Notes under the pieces: model-generated | Told to the model about the DNA's origin: nothing | The model's input: the letters and a program-made list of their open reading frames with translations, nothing else | Database searches by the model: none | Origin: Rhodospirillales bacterium | GTDB taxonomy: Bacteria > Pseudomonadota > Alphaproteobacteria > ATCC43930 > CGMCC-115725 | Direction: 5' to 3' | Assembly: GCA_028288725.1 (NCBI GenBank) | Contig: JAQGIC010000008.1 | Location: 1-64,000 of the forward strand | Length of the DNA stretch: 64,000 nt | Part shown: piece by piece, positions 1 through 8,514 of the stretch | Layout of the letters: each line of letters begins with the position of its first letter | How positions within the stretch are numbered: the first letter of the stretch is position 1 | Program-made: the position numbers and the translations under genes

Positions 1-11
1 CGGACCGGCAA

Positions 12-1298
12 TCAGGCGCGGTCGATCAGATGCAGGAACGAGCCGCACACGCGGCCCACGACGGCACCGGCGGGTCCCTGGCCGTCGCCGTCGCAGAAAT
101 ATGGGGCATCCTGCCGGGCGATCTCGCTCGCGAAATGGAACTCGTGGCCGCGATACCGGGCACCGGCCCGCCCGAGCGGGGTTTCGGCGGCGAGGGTGAT
201 GCGGCGATAGCCCAGCTGCCGGCGCGGGGCGGCATAGCTGGTCTCGACCGGCAGCAGGCCCAGCATCTCATGGCGGACGCCATCACCATCGACCAGGCCG
301 GCACCCAAGATCATGTAGCCGCCGCACTCACCATAGATGACGGTCCCCTGCGCCGCCGCGGCCCGCATCGCCTGGCGAAACCGGCCGGCGTCGGCGAGGC
401 GCCCGGCATGGAGTTCCGGATAACCGCCGGGCAGATAGATCGCATCGGCCGACGCCGACGGCGCCTCGTCGCCAAGCGGCGAGAAGAAGCTGAGTTCCGT
501 GCCGGCCAGCCGCCAGCCGTCCAGCACATGTGGATAGGCAAAGGCGAAACCGATGTCGCGCGCCACGGCGATATGCTGCCCGAGCGGTGGGATCGCGACC
601 GAGCTTTCGCCCCGTCGGCCGAGCGGCTGCGCCGCGGCCATCAGCCGATCGAGATCGACCGCGGCATCGATCGCGTCGGCGGCGCGCTCCAGGAAGCCTT
701 CGAGATCCGCCTGCTCGCCGGCCTGGACCAGGCCCAGATGGCGCGACGGCAACACGATATCGTCCGTGCGGGCGAGCGCGCCCAGCACCGGCAGGCCGAG
801 GGCCTCGAACGCCGGCCGGATCAGTTCGGCATGGCGGGCCGAGCCGACCCGGTTCAGCAGCACGGCCGCGATGCGGACATCGTCCCGATAGGTCGCGAAG
901 CCCTTGGCGACGGCCGCCGCCGAGACGGTCTGGCCGCGCACGTCCTGCACCAGCAGGACCGGCAGCCCCAGCAGCGCTGCCAGATCTGCGGTCGATCCGC
1001 CGCCGTCGGCGGCACCGTCGAACAGGCCCATGACCCCCTCGACGATCAGCAGATCGGCCCCGTCCGCCGACCGATCCACCTGGCAGAGCAGGGTTTCCGG
1101 CCGCATCGCCCAGGGATCGAGATTGCGGCACGGGCGGCCGCTCGCGGCCGCATGGAACGCCGGATCGATATAGTCGGGCCCGACCTTGGCCGAGGCGACG
1201 GCGATGCCGCGCCGCTTGAGCGCGCGCAGCAGGCCGAGCGTGACGGTCGTCTTGCCGGCGCCCGAGGCGGGCGCCGCGATGATGAGGGCGCGGGTCAT
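12..1298 (-). CDS. cobB: hydrogenobyrinic (cobyrinic) acid a,c-diamide synthase
   Basis: This enzyme amidates the a and c carboxylates of hydrogenobyrinic acid with glutamine and ATP. The ORF track extends upstream into non-homologous sequence; the real start is the ATG before MTRALIIAAP, giving 428 aa. The N-terminus has a dethiobiotin-synthetase-like P-loop (ASGAGKTT, about residues 10-17). The C-terminal half is a triad glutamine amidotransferase with the nucleophile in YGECGGYM and a late GHEFHFA segment. It diverges from cobG across an 86-base gap in which I saw no riboswitch. The organisation and its neighbours point to the aerobic pathway. I am very sure of the family. Confidence 0.95.
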   Translation of the reverse strand: MTRALIIAAPASGAGKTTVTLGLLRALKRRGIAVASAKVGPDYIDPAFHAAASGRPCRNLDPWAMRPETLLCQVDRSADGADLLIVEGVMGLFDGAADGGGSTADLAALLGLPVLLVQDVRGQTVSAAAVAKGFATYRDDVRIAAVLLNRVGSARHAELIRPAFEALGLPVLGALARTDDIVLPSRHLGLVQAGEQADLEGFLERAADAIDAAVDLDRLMAAAQPLGRRGESSVAIPPLGQHIAVARDIGFAFAYPHVLDGWRLAGTELSFFSPLGDEAPSASADAIYLPGGYPELHAGRLADAGRFRQAMRAAAAQGTVIYGECGGYMILGAGLVDGDGVRHEMLGLLPVETSYAAPRRQLGYRRITLAAETPLGRAGARYRGHEFHFASEIARQDAPYFCDGDGQGPAGAVVGRVCGSFLHLIDRA

Positions 1299-1384
1299 GG
1301 CCGCGACCCTAATGCAGCCGGTCGCCCATGGCGACCGTGAACGGGATTGCGCGGCGGCTTTGCACCGGTATGATCGGCGCCACC

Positions 1385-2620
1385 ATGACCCAGGCTCTCG
1401 CCGATTTCTGTCCCGGCATCCTTCATGCGGTGCCGGCGAAGGACGGGCTGCTGATGCGCGTGCGCCTGCCGGGCGGCCAGTTGCCGGCCGCGACCCTGGC
1501 GGCGATCGCCGGTCTGGCGGCACGCCATGCCGACGGCGGGCTCGACCTGACGGCGCGGGCCAACATCCAGTTGCGCGGTATCCGGCCGGCGGCATTGGCA
1601 CCGTTGGTCGAGGGCCTGTGCGCGGCCGGCCTGCTGCCGTCCGCCGCCCACGACCGCATCCGCAATATCCTCGTCAGTCCGTTCGCCGGGGTCGATCCCA
1701 CGGAGCTGATCGACCTGACGCCCCTCGCCGCCACCTTGGACCGGGCGCTGATCGCCGACGCCGCGCTCGCCCGCCTGCCGGCCAAGTTCGCCTTTACGCT
1801 CGACGGCGGCGGGCGCGGCTTCGATCCGGGTGGCGGCGACCTGACGCTGACCGCGGTCGCGACCGGGGCGGGGCCGCGCCTGCACCTGAGCCTCGCCGGC
1901 CGGCCGACCGGGTTGGGCGTGACGGCCGACGCGGCGACCACCCTGCTCGTCCGGGCATGCCACGCGCTGCTGGCGATCGCCGCCGACCGGGATCTGCCGG
2001 CGCGCGGCCGGGTGATCGTCAGGGATCCGGCGGCGTATGAGGATTTTCTTCGGCGCGTGGCGGCGGGGGCTTGTCCCGCCCCGCCCCGCCGCAAGCCATC
2101 CGCGGCCTTCGGCATTCTGGCGGAAGCGACCGGGCACGCGACGCTGCTACCGACGATAGCGTTCGGGCGGTTGACCGCGACCGAAGCGACGAGATTGTCG
2201 GAACAAGCAAATCGTTTCGATTTCGATATAAGACTGACACCGTGGCGCAATCTGGCCCTGCGGCATGTCGATCGTTCGGACATTCCGACGCTCGGCGTGC
2301 CGCTTGACGGATCGACCGGGTTTGCCGGGCTGGCCGCCTGCGCCGGCAGCGAGGGTTGTGCGCAATCGCTGGCCGACGTTCGCGGCGATGCCCGGATGTT
2401 CGCAAACGCCATCGCCGGAACCGCGCCGCCCGACGATTGGGCCATTCATTTCGCCGGCTGCGCCAAGCGCTGCGCGCTGCGTGGGCGAGCCAGGGTCGAT
2501 CTGATTGCGACCCAAAACGGCTATGATGTGCTATTCGACGGCACGCTCGCCCATGCCGGCCTCCCGCCGGAGCAGGCTTTGGCCGCCGCACGCACCGCTT
2601 ATCCGACGAAAGCGCCTTGA
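1385..2620 (+). CDS. cobG: precorrin-3B synthase (Fe-S monooxygenase)
   Basis: CobG hydroxylates precorrin-3A and forms the gamma-lactone of precorrin-3B, preparing ring contraction in the aerobic pathway. The 411 aa protein has the sulfite/nitrite-reductase ferredoxin-like fold signature (LTARANIQLRG near residue 50). Near the C-terminus are two cysteine pairs, CAGSEGC and CAKRC, expected to bind one [4Fe-4S] cluster. I chose the ATG of MTQALADF; upstream in-frame starts at 1328 and 1370 add unconserved residues. The stop overlaps the cobH start by one base (TGATG), so the two are probably translationally coupled. Its presence supports the oxygen-dependent route. Confidence 0.93.
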   Translation: MTQALADFCPGILHAVPAKDGLLMRVRLPGGQLPAATLAAIAGLAARHADGGLDLTARANIQLRGIRPAALAPLVEGLCAAGLLPSAAHDRIRNILVSPFAGVDPTELIDLTPLAATLDRALIADAALARLPAKFAFTLDGGGRGFDPGGGDLTLTAVATGAGPRLHLSLAGRPTGLGVTADAATTLLVRACHALLAIAADRDLPARGRVIVRDPAAYEDFLRRVAAGACPAPPRRKPSAAFGILAEATGHATLLPTIAFGRLTATEATRLSEQANRFDFDIRLTPWRNLALRHVDRSDIPTLGVPLDGSTGFAGLAACAGSEGCAQSLADVRGDARMFANAIAGTAPPDDWAIHFAGCAKRCALRGRARVDLIATQNGYDVLFDGTLAHAGLPPEQALAAARTAYPTKAP

Positions 2621-3249
2621 TGCCCCGCGATTACCTGACCGACGGCGCCGAGATCTACCGCCGCTCCTTCGCCATCATCCGGGCCGAGGCCGACCTCGAC
2701 GGCCTCGCGCCCGATCTCGCCCGCACCATGGTGCGCATGATCCATGCCTGCGGCATGACCGACCTGCCGCGCGACCTGGCCGCCTCCCCCGGCGCCGCAG
2801 AGGCGGGCCGCGCCGCCCTGCTGGCGGGCGCCCCGATCCTGTGCGACAGCGCCATGCTGGCTGCCGGCGTCACGCGCGCCCGCCTGCCGGCCGCGAACGC
2901 GGTGATCTGCACGCTGAACGCGCCGGAGGTGCCGGATCTCGCCGCCCGGATGGGGACGACCCGCAGTGCGGCCGCGCTCGAGCTGTGGCGCGATCATCTG
3001 GCCGGCGCCGTCGTCGCCATCGGCAATGCGCCAACCGCGCTCTACCATCTGTTCGACATGCTGGATGCCGGCGCCGCCAAGCCGGCGCTGATCCTGGGCC
3101 TGCCCGTCGGCTTCGTCGGCGCCGCCGAGTCGAAGGACGCGCTCACGGCCGACAGCCGCGGCGTGCCGTTCATCACCATCCTGGGTCGGCGCGGCGGCAG
3201 CGCCATGGCGTCGGCCGCGATCAACGCGCTGGCGAGCGAGGCGGAATGA
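2620..3249 (+). CDS. cobH: precorrin-8X methylmutase
   Basis: CobH moves the C11 methyl group to C12, converting precorrin-8X to hydrogenobyrinic acid. The 209 aa product matches the usual family length. It contains the MIHACGM segment, whose His (about residue 42) corresponds to the catalytic histidine described for CobH/CbiC, and a C-terminal GVPFITILGRRGGS segment typical of the family. The ORF track begins at an in-frame TTG, but the ATG one codon later overlaps the cobG stop and is preferred. It overlaps the cobIJ start by four bases. It is the second gene of the rightward cobG-cobH-cobIJ operon. Confidence 0.95.
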   Translation: MPRDYLTDGAEIYRRSFAIIRAEADLDGLAPDLARTMVRMIHACGMTDLPRDLAASPGAAEAGRAALLAGAPILCDSAMLAAGVTRARLPAANAVICTLNAPEVPDLAARMGTTRSAAALELWRDHLAGAVVAIGNAPTALYHLFDMLDAGAAKPALILGLPVGFVGAAESKDALTADSRGVPFITILGRRGGSAMASAAINALASEAE

Positions 3250-4754
3250 CCGGCGTGAAGCCCGGCCGGCTGTTCGGCGTCGGCGTCGGTCCGGGCGATC
3301 CGGACCTGATCACGGTCAAGGCGCTGAAGGCGGTGCAATCCGCCGATGTCGTGGCCTATCTGGCGGCGCGTCATGGCCGCAGCAACGCCCGCGCCATCGT
3401 CGCCGGCACCTTGACCCGCGGCCAGCCCGAACTGGCGCTGATCTATCCGCTGACCACCGAAACGACCGACCATCCGGACGGCTATGACGGCGCCATCGCG
3501 GAATTCTATGACGAGGCCGCCGCCAGGATCGCCGTCGAGCTGGACGCCGGCCGCGACGTCGCCGTGCTGTGCGAGGGCGATCCGTTCTTCTACGGCTCCT
3601 ACATGTATCTGCATGATCGGCTGACCGGGCGCTACGAGACCGAAGTCATTCCCGGTGTCTGCTCGGTCATGGCCGGCGCGGCGCGGCTCGGCCGGCCGCT
3701 GGTCCGGCGCGACACCGAACTCGCGATCCTGCCCGGCACCCTGCCCGAGGCAGAGCTGGTCCGACGTTTGTCTCAAGGCCAAGCGGTGGCGGTCATGAAG
3801 CTCGGCCGCAATTTCGCGAAGGTGCGCCGCGCGATCGAGCGCGCCGGCGCCGCCGATCGTGCGCTCTATATCGAGCGCGCGACCATGAGCGCCGAGCGCG
3901 CCATTCCGCTGGCCGAGGTCGATCCGGCCCAGGTACCGTATTTCTCGCTCGTGCTGGTGCCCGGCGCCGAAGTGGTCCCGGTCAAATGCGTGCCCGGCGC
4001 CGCCGGACAGCTGGTCGTGCTGGGCCTTGGCCCCGGCGCGCCGGAATGGCTGTCGCCCGAGGCGCGCGACGCGCTGGCCGACGCGACCGACCTGGTGGGC
4101 TATCAGCCCTATCTGGACCGGGTGGCACCGCAGCCGGGCCAGATCCGCCACGGCTCCGACAATAAGGTCGAGGCCGCCCGTGCGCGCCATGCCCTGGAAT
4201 TGGCCGTGGCCGGCCGGCGGGTCTGCGTCGTCTCATCGGGCGACCCCGGCATCTTCGCCATGGCGAGCGCCGTGCTGGAGCAGGCCGAGGCCGGCCCCGA
4301 GGCCTGGCGCGCGCTCGATATCAAGATATTGCCCGGGATTTCGGCGATGCAGGCGGCGTCGGCCCGGGCCGGCGCCATCCTGGGCCATGATTTCTGCGTC
4401 ATCTCGCTGTCCGACCGGCTGAAGCCCTGGCCCACCATCGCGGAGCGGCTCGATGCCGCCGCCAAGGCCGATTTCGCCCTGGCGTTCTACAACCCGATCT
4501 CGTCGGAGCGGCAATGGCAGCTGGGCGAGGCGCGCTCGATCCTGGCCCGCCATCGCGCGCCCGAAACGCCGGTCATCATGGCCCGCGACGTCGGCGGCCC
4601 GGGCGAGCGGATCATCGTGACTGACCTCAAGGGCCTCGACCCGGCTTTGGTTGACATGCGGACCATCCTGCTGATCGGCAATTCCCAGACAAGGCGCTTC
4701 GAGGGATCCGACGGCAAGCCGGTCGTCTATACGCCGCGCCGCTACGGCGTGTGA
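3246..4754 (+). CDS. cobIJ: CobI-CobJ fusion: precorrin-2 C20- and precorrin-3B C17-methyltransferase
   Basis: One 502 aa polypeptide carries two SAM-dependent tetrapyrrole methylases. Residues about 1-245 are CobI (start GVGVGPGDPDLITVKA, GDPFFYGSY). Residues about 255-502 are CobJ (VVLGLGPG, SSGDPGIFAMA, LAFYNPIS), which performs C17 methylation with ring contraction. The ATG overlaps the cobH stop by four bases. The ORF track shows a longer ORF starting at 2505, but that start lies in another frame inside cobG/cobH and is not real. Fused CobIJ proteins are known in other bacteria, for example mycobacteria. The 3' end overlaps the convergent cobK by 13 bases. Confidence 0.95.
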   Translation: MTGVKPGRLFGVGVGPGDPDLITVKALKAVQSADVVAYLAARHGRSNARAIVAGTLTRGQPELALIYPLTTETTDHPDGYDGAIAEFYDEAAARIAVELDAGRDVAVLCEGDPFFYGSYMYLHDRLTGRYETEVIPGVCSVMAGAARLGRPLVRRDTELAILPGTLPEAELVRRLSQGQAVAVMKLGRNFAKVRRAIERAGAADRALYIERATMSAERAIPLAEVDPAQVPYFSLVLVPGAEVVPVKCVPGAAGQLVVLGLGPGAPEWLSPEARDALADATDLVGYQPYLDRVAPQPGQIRHGSDNKVEAARARHALELAVAGRRVCVVSSGDPGIFAMASAVLEQAEAGPEAWRALDIKILPGISAMQAASARAGAILGHDFCVISLSDRLKPWPTIAERLDAAAKADFALAFYNPISSERQWQLGEARSILARHRAPETPVIMARDVGGPGERIIVTDLKGLDPALVDMRTILLIGNSQTRRFEGSDGKPVVYTPRRYGV

Positions 4755-5476
4755 GGCAGGCGGCCGAGCCAACCGGCAACCGCGTCCAGGCTTGACGCCT
4801 GCTCGGTCGCCGGGCGGGCCGGCCGTTCGACCATGACCACCGGCAGACCCCGCGCGCGGGCCGCCGCGATCTTGGCATGGGTCGCCGGGCCGCCGCTGTT
4901 CTTGGACACGAGCAGATCGATCTGATGGTCCCGCAGCAGAGCGATCTCGTCGGCGAGGGTGAAGGGGCCGCGCTTCAGCATCAGTTGGTGATGGGCCGGC
5001 AGGGGGCCGTCCGGCGGATCGATGGCGCGGATCAGGAACCAGGCATCGCTCGGAGCAAACGGCGCCAATTCCTGGCGGCCGACGGTCAGGAACACGCGTC
5101 CCCGGCATAGGGCCGCCGCCGCTGCCATATCGGCGACGGGCAGCCAGCGATCGCCCGGTTCCGGGGCCCAGGCCGGGCGCACGAAGGCGAGCAACGGTAC
5201 GCCCAGGCGCTTGCAGGCCTCGGCCGCATGGAAGCTCATCCGAGCCGCGAACGGATGGGTCGCGTCCACGACCGCATCGATCCCTTCCGCGGCCAGATAG
5301 GCCGCCAACCCCTCGACGCCGCCGAAGCCGCCGATGCGGACGGCGCCCGGCGGCAGCACGGGTGCGGCGACCCGGCCGGCCAGCGACGAGATGACGTGCA
5401 GGTTGGGTCGGTCGGCCAAATGACGGGCTAGAGCCGCGGCCTCGCCGGTGCCGCCGAGGATCAGGAGGCGGATCAT
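4742..5476 (-). CDS. cobK: precorrin-6A reductase
   Basis: CobK reduces precorrin-6A to precorrin-6B with NADPH. The 244 aa protein begins with a Rossmann-like MIRLLILGGTGEA dinucleotide-binding segment. It has the family signatures DATHPFAARMS (near residue 90) and VSKNSGG (near residue 190). It is the last cob gene of the leftward group, separated from cobM by a 122-base repeat-containing gap. Its 3' end overlaps cobIJ tail to tail. No second start competes with the ATG at the head of the conserved N-terminus. Confidence 0.94.
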   Translation of the reverse strand: MIRLLILGGTGEAAALARHLADRPNLHVISSLAGRVAAPVLPPGAVRIGGFGGVEGLAAYLAAEGIDAVVDATHPFAARMSFHAAEACKRLGVPLLAFVRPAWAPEPGDRWLPVADMAAAAALCRGRVFLTVGRQELAPFAPSDAWFLIRAIDPPDGPLPAHHQLMLKRGPFTLADEIALLRDHQIDLLVSKNSGGPATHAKIAAARARGLPVVMVERPARPATEQASSLDAVAGWLGRLPHTP

Positions 5477-5486
5477 GGGGATAGGC

Positions 5487-5583
5487 CCTCACTCTCCCGC
5501 TGACGCGGGCCCCCTCCCTCTCCCGCAAGCGGTAGAGGGCGAAGAAAACTCCCTCCCCTGCTTGCGGGGGAGGGTCGGGGTGG
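5487..5583. repeat. REP-like palindromic intergenic repeat
   Basis: The gap between cobM and cobK holds a run of imperfect hairpins built from CCCTC(T/C)CCC...GGGAGGG units. One is CCCTCTCCCGC-AAG-CGG...AGAGGG and the next is CCCTCCCC-TGCTTGC-GGGGGAGGG, in opposite orientation. A related hairpin occurs at 63266-63298 after another gene end. This looks like an interspersed extragenic palindromic element. It might also weaken transcription from cobM into cobK. No coding potential was seen. Confidence 0.7.
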
Positions 5584-5598
5584 TGGACGTGCCGATAC

Positions 5599-6354
5599 TC
5601 ACATCCCGCGCCGGGGCCGATCGCGCTCGGCGGAATAGAGATGGCTGGCGCCGAAGCTGGGCCGTCCCAACCCGCGCCCGACCAGGATCAGCGAGTTCTT
5701 GTCGATGCCGGCGTCCTTGACTTGCGACCCGATGGTTTCGAGCGTGCCGCGCAGCACCCGCTGGTCGGGCCAGCTCGCGCGGAACACGATCGCGACGGGG
5801 CAGTCGGCGCCATAGAGCGGCGTCAGATCCGCCACGACCTGGGCGAGGTTCATGATCGACAGGTGGATCGCCAAGGTGGCGCCGGTCGCCCCCAGGCTTT
5901 TGAGATCCTCGCCCGGCGGCATGGCGGTCGACCGGGTCGAGGTCCGGGTCAGGATCACGGTCTGCGCCACCTCGGGCAGGGTCAGTTCCTGGCCCAGCAC
6001 GGCCGCGGCCGCGGCGAAGGACGGCACGCCCGGCGTCACGTCATAGCCGATCCCGAGCGCGTCCAGGCGGCGCATCTGTTCGGCCATGGCGCTCCAGACC
6101 GACAGGTCGCCCGAGTGCAGCCGCGCGACATCCTGGCCCGCGGCACGGGCCGCCGCCATCTCGCCGATGATCTCGTCCAGATGCATCTCGGCGGTATCGA
6201 CCAGGCGCGCGCCGGCCGGGGCATGGGCCAGCATGCCCGGAGGCACGAGCGAGCCGGCATAGAGGCAGACCGGCGAGGCCGCGATCAGATCGCGGCCGCG
6301 CAGGGTCAGGAGGTCGGCGGCGCCGGGGCCGGCGCCGATGAAATGGACGATCAT
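5599..6354 (-). CDS. cobM: precorrin-4 C11-methyltransferase
   Basis: CobM adds the C11 methyl group to precorrin-4. The 251 aa protein is a single tetrapyrrole methylase domain with the N-terminal [18 protein letters not shown] signature, the central [11 protein letters not shown] and the [12 protein letters not shown] segment characteristic of CobM/CbiF. Its start overlaps the cobE stop by four bases, so it belongs to the leftward operon. The REP-like element lies immediately downstream. Confidence 0.95.
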   Translation of the reverse strand: MIVHFIGAGPGAADLLTLRGRDLIAASPVCLYAGSLVPPGMLAHAPAGARLVDTAEMHLDEIIGEMAAARAAGQDVARLHSGDLSVWSAMAEQMRRLDALGIGYDVTPGVPSFAAAAAVLGQELTLPEVAQTVILTRTSTRSTAMPPGEDLKSLGATGATLAIHLSIMNLAQVVADLTPLYGADCPVAIVFRASWPDQRVLRGTLETIGSQVKDAGIDKNSLILVGRGLGRPSFGASHLYSAERDRPRRGM

Positions 6355-6716
6355 GGAAGCTCCGCGAGCGCACAGGTACAGAGAATGCCGGTCTTGCGCG
6401 GAATGGCGAGCCAGCCGGTGGGGCCGAGCGCGGCCAGGGCCGCCGCCTCCGCCACGCTGGGGCTGCCGACCGCGTCGGCCGAACGGGATGAAATCGTGAC
6501 GGTGCCGGGCGTGGCGGCCAATTGCTCGGCCGGAAACAGGCGCAGTTCCAGATCGAGCCGCTCGGCAACCTGCCGCGCCAGATCGGCCCGCCGGTCGAGG
6601 GTGGCGAGACAGGCCCAGGCGCCGATATGCCCGACGGTGGCCTGGATCAGCGCCAGCACGTCCTCGAGCTTGGCATCCGACGAAGCGCCGATGCCGATGG
6701 CGCGCTGGATCCTCAT
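6351..6716 (-). CDS. cobE: cobalamin biosynthesis protein CobE (CbiG C-terminal-like)
   Basis: This 121 aa protein matches the small CobE family, equivalent to the C-terminal domain of CbiG. The hallmarks are IGIGASSDA near the start, a [10 protein letters not shown] segment after the middle, and the cysteine-containing end ILCTCA. Its exact biochemical role is not settled; it is needed for aerobic cobalamin synthesis in some organisms. The ORF track starts far upstream in the shadow of cobL; the ATG of MRIQRAIG overlaps the cobL stop by four bases and is clearly the start. It is embedded between cobL and cobM in one operon. Confidence 0.9.
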   Translation of the reverse strand: MRIQRAIGIGASSDAKLEDVLALIQATVGHIGAWACLATLDRRADLARQVAERLDLELRLFPAEQLAATPGTVTISSRSADAVGSPSVAEAAALAALGPTGWLAIPRKTGILCTCALAELP

Positions 6717-7900
6717 GGCTTCACGACCGCCCATTGGGTGACCGGCGCCAGGCTTTTCCAGCCGAGCATGCCCCCGACGGCACGAGCCCGCGACACGGAG
6801 ATCCGGGTCAGCTCGCCGCCGAGCCGCTGCTGCCAATCTGCCAGCGTCGCCTCGCCGCCCACGGTCACGACATTGGCGACCAGGCGGCCGCCGGGCTGGA
6901 GCGCCGCCCAGCACAGCGCGACCAGCCCCTCCGTCCCGATGCCGCCGCCGATGAAGATCGCATCCGGTGCCGGCAGCCCCTCGAGCGCGCCGGGCAACTC
7001 GCCCTCGACCACGCGGAGCAGCGGCACGCCCAGAGCCTTGGCATTGCCGGCGATGCGCTGCACCCGGTCCGGCCGGCGCTCGATTGCGATTGCGCGGCAG
7101 GACGGATGGGCCCGCGACCATTCGACCCCGATCGTGCCGGTGCCGGCGCCGACGTCCCACAGCAGTTGGCCCGGCAAAGGGACCAGCCGGGCGAGCGTGG
7201 CGGCCCGGACCTCGCGCTTGGTCATCTGGCCGTCGCTCTCGAACGCCTCGTCGGGCAATCCCGCGAGCGTCGGGAGCGGACGGGTGCCGGCATCCGCGAG
7301 GCAGGTCACCGCGACCAGGGCCAGATCGGCGGTTGGATCGGCCCAGTGACGGGCGATGCCGTCCCGGCGCGCCTCGGCCGGGCCACCCAGATGCTCCAAC
7401 AGGGTGAGGCCGCTGTCGCCATAACCCATCCGGGTCAAGAGGCCGGCGACCTCGGCCGCGACCGCGCCATAGATCACCAGCCGCCGTCCGGGCTGCACCG
7501 CCGGTCGCATCAGGTCGAGCGGACGGCCGACCGCGGAGACCAGCGCGACCTCGGCCTGCGGCCAGCCGAGCCGGGCGCAGGCGAGGCTGAAGGCGGAGAC
7601 CTGCGGGATGACGCGATAATCGCCCGCCTCCAACCGCGACGCGAAGGTGGCCCCGACGCCATGCAGCATCGGATCGCCGCTCGCCAGCACGATGATTTTG
7701 CGGTCGCGCGGGCCCGCAACGATCTCGTCGACCAGCGGCAGCATCGGCGAGGGCCAGACCCGCCGTTCAGCCGTCGCCTCGACCAGCGCCAGATGGCGCG
7801 CGCCGCCGACGATCAGGTCGGCCCGGTCGATGGCCGCGCGGGCCTCGGCCCCCAGCGCGCCATCCTCGCCGATACCGACAATGGTCAGCCAAGGGCTCAA
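6713..7900 (-). CDS. cobL: precorrin-6B C5,15-methyltransferase (decarboxylating)
   Basis: CobL methylates C5 and C15 and decarboxylates the C12 acetate side chain to give precorrin-8X. The full-length 395 aa protein has an N-terminal CobM-like methylase ([21 protein letters not shown]) and a C-terminal Rossmann methyltransferase ([16 protein letters not shown] near residue 240). The start must be the TTG that overlaps the cobO stop (TTGA). No ATG exists between it and the conserved VGIGEDG, and upstream extension is closed by a stop. The weak start codon with a 3-base overlap suggests strict coupling to cobO translation. Confidence 0.95.
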   Translation of the reverse strand: MSPWLTIVGIGEDGALGAEARAAIDRADLIVGGARHLALVEATAERRVWPSPMLPLVDEIVAGPRDRKIIVLASGDPMLHGVGATFASRLEAGDYRVIPQVSAFSLACARLGWPQAEVALVSAVGRPLDLMRPAVQPGRRLVIYGAVAAEVAGLLTRMGYGDSGLTLLEHLGGPAEARRDGIARHWADPTADLALVAVTCLADAGTRPLPTLAGLPDEAFESDGQMTKREVRAATLARLVPLPGQLLWDVGAGTGTIGVEWSRAHPSCRAIAIERRPDRVQRIAGNAKALGVPLLRVVEGELPGALEGLPAPDAIFIGGGIGTEGLVALCWAALQPGGRLVANVVTVGGEATLADWQQRLGGELTRISVSRARAVGGMLGWKSLAPVTQWAVVKP

Positions 7901-8514
7901 AATTCGATGCCCCGCTGCGCCTTGACCCCGGCGGCGAACGGATGCTTGACCGCTTCCATCTCGGTCACCAGATCGGCGGCCTCGATCAGTTCGGGCTTGG
8001 CGTTGCGGCCGGTGACGATGATGTGCAGGCCCTCGGGCCGGCCGACGAGCGCCGCCACGACCGCGTCGATCGGCAGATGGTCGTAGCGCAGCGCGATGTT
8101 GAGCTCGTCGAACACCAGGAGATCATAGGCGCCGCTGGTGCGCGCCGCCTCGATCATGCCGACGGCGAGCGCCCAGGCCGCCTCGGCGCTGGCGATGTCG
8201 CGCGCCCGGTCCTGGGTTTCCCAGGTGAAGCCCTCGCCATGGGCATGGATCGTGACCTGATCGCCGAACCGCGCGAAGGCCGCGCGTTCGCCGGATTCCC
8301 ACTTGCCCTTGACGAACTGCACGATGCCGATGCGCTTGCCGTGACCCAGCGCGCGAAAGGCGACCCCGAACGCCGCGGTCGACTTGCCCTTGCCCTTGCC
8401 GGTATGGACCATCAGCAGGCCCTTCTCCAGGGTCTTGGTCGCCATCATCCGGTCGCGCATTTCCTTGCGCTTGCGCGACTTCTCGTCGGCGCGGGCGAAA
8501 TCCTCGTCACTCAT
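7897..8514 (-). CDS. cobO: cob(I)yrinic acid a,c-diamide adenosyltransferase
   Basis: CobO adenosylates the corrinoid cobalt from ATP. At 205 aa it has the normal family length. It shows the unusual P-loop HTGKGKGKSTAAFG (about residues 37-50), the FVKGKWESGE segment and the DELNIAL Walker-B-like motif. A charged N-terminal tail (SRKRKEMRDRMM) precedes the core, as in other BtuR/CobO proteins. The start overlaps the cobN stop by four bases and the stop overlaps the cobL TTG. Confidence 0.96.
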   Translation of the reverse strand: MSDEDFARADEKSRKRKEMRDRMMATKTLEKGLLMVHTGKGKGKSTAAFGVAFRALGHGKRIGIVQFVKGKWESGERAAFARFGDQVTIHAHGEGFTWETQDRARDIASAEAAWALAVGMIEAARTSGAYDLLVFDELNIALRYDHLPIDAVVAALVGRPEGLHIIVTGRNAKPELIEAADLVTEMEAVKHPFAAGVKAQRGIEF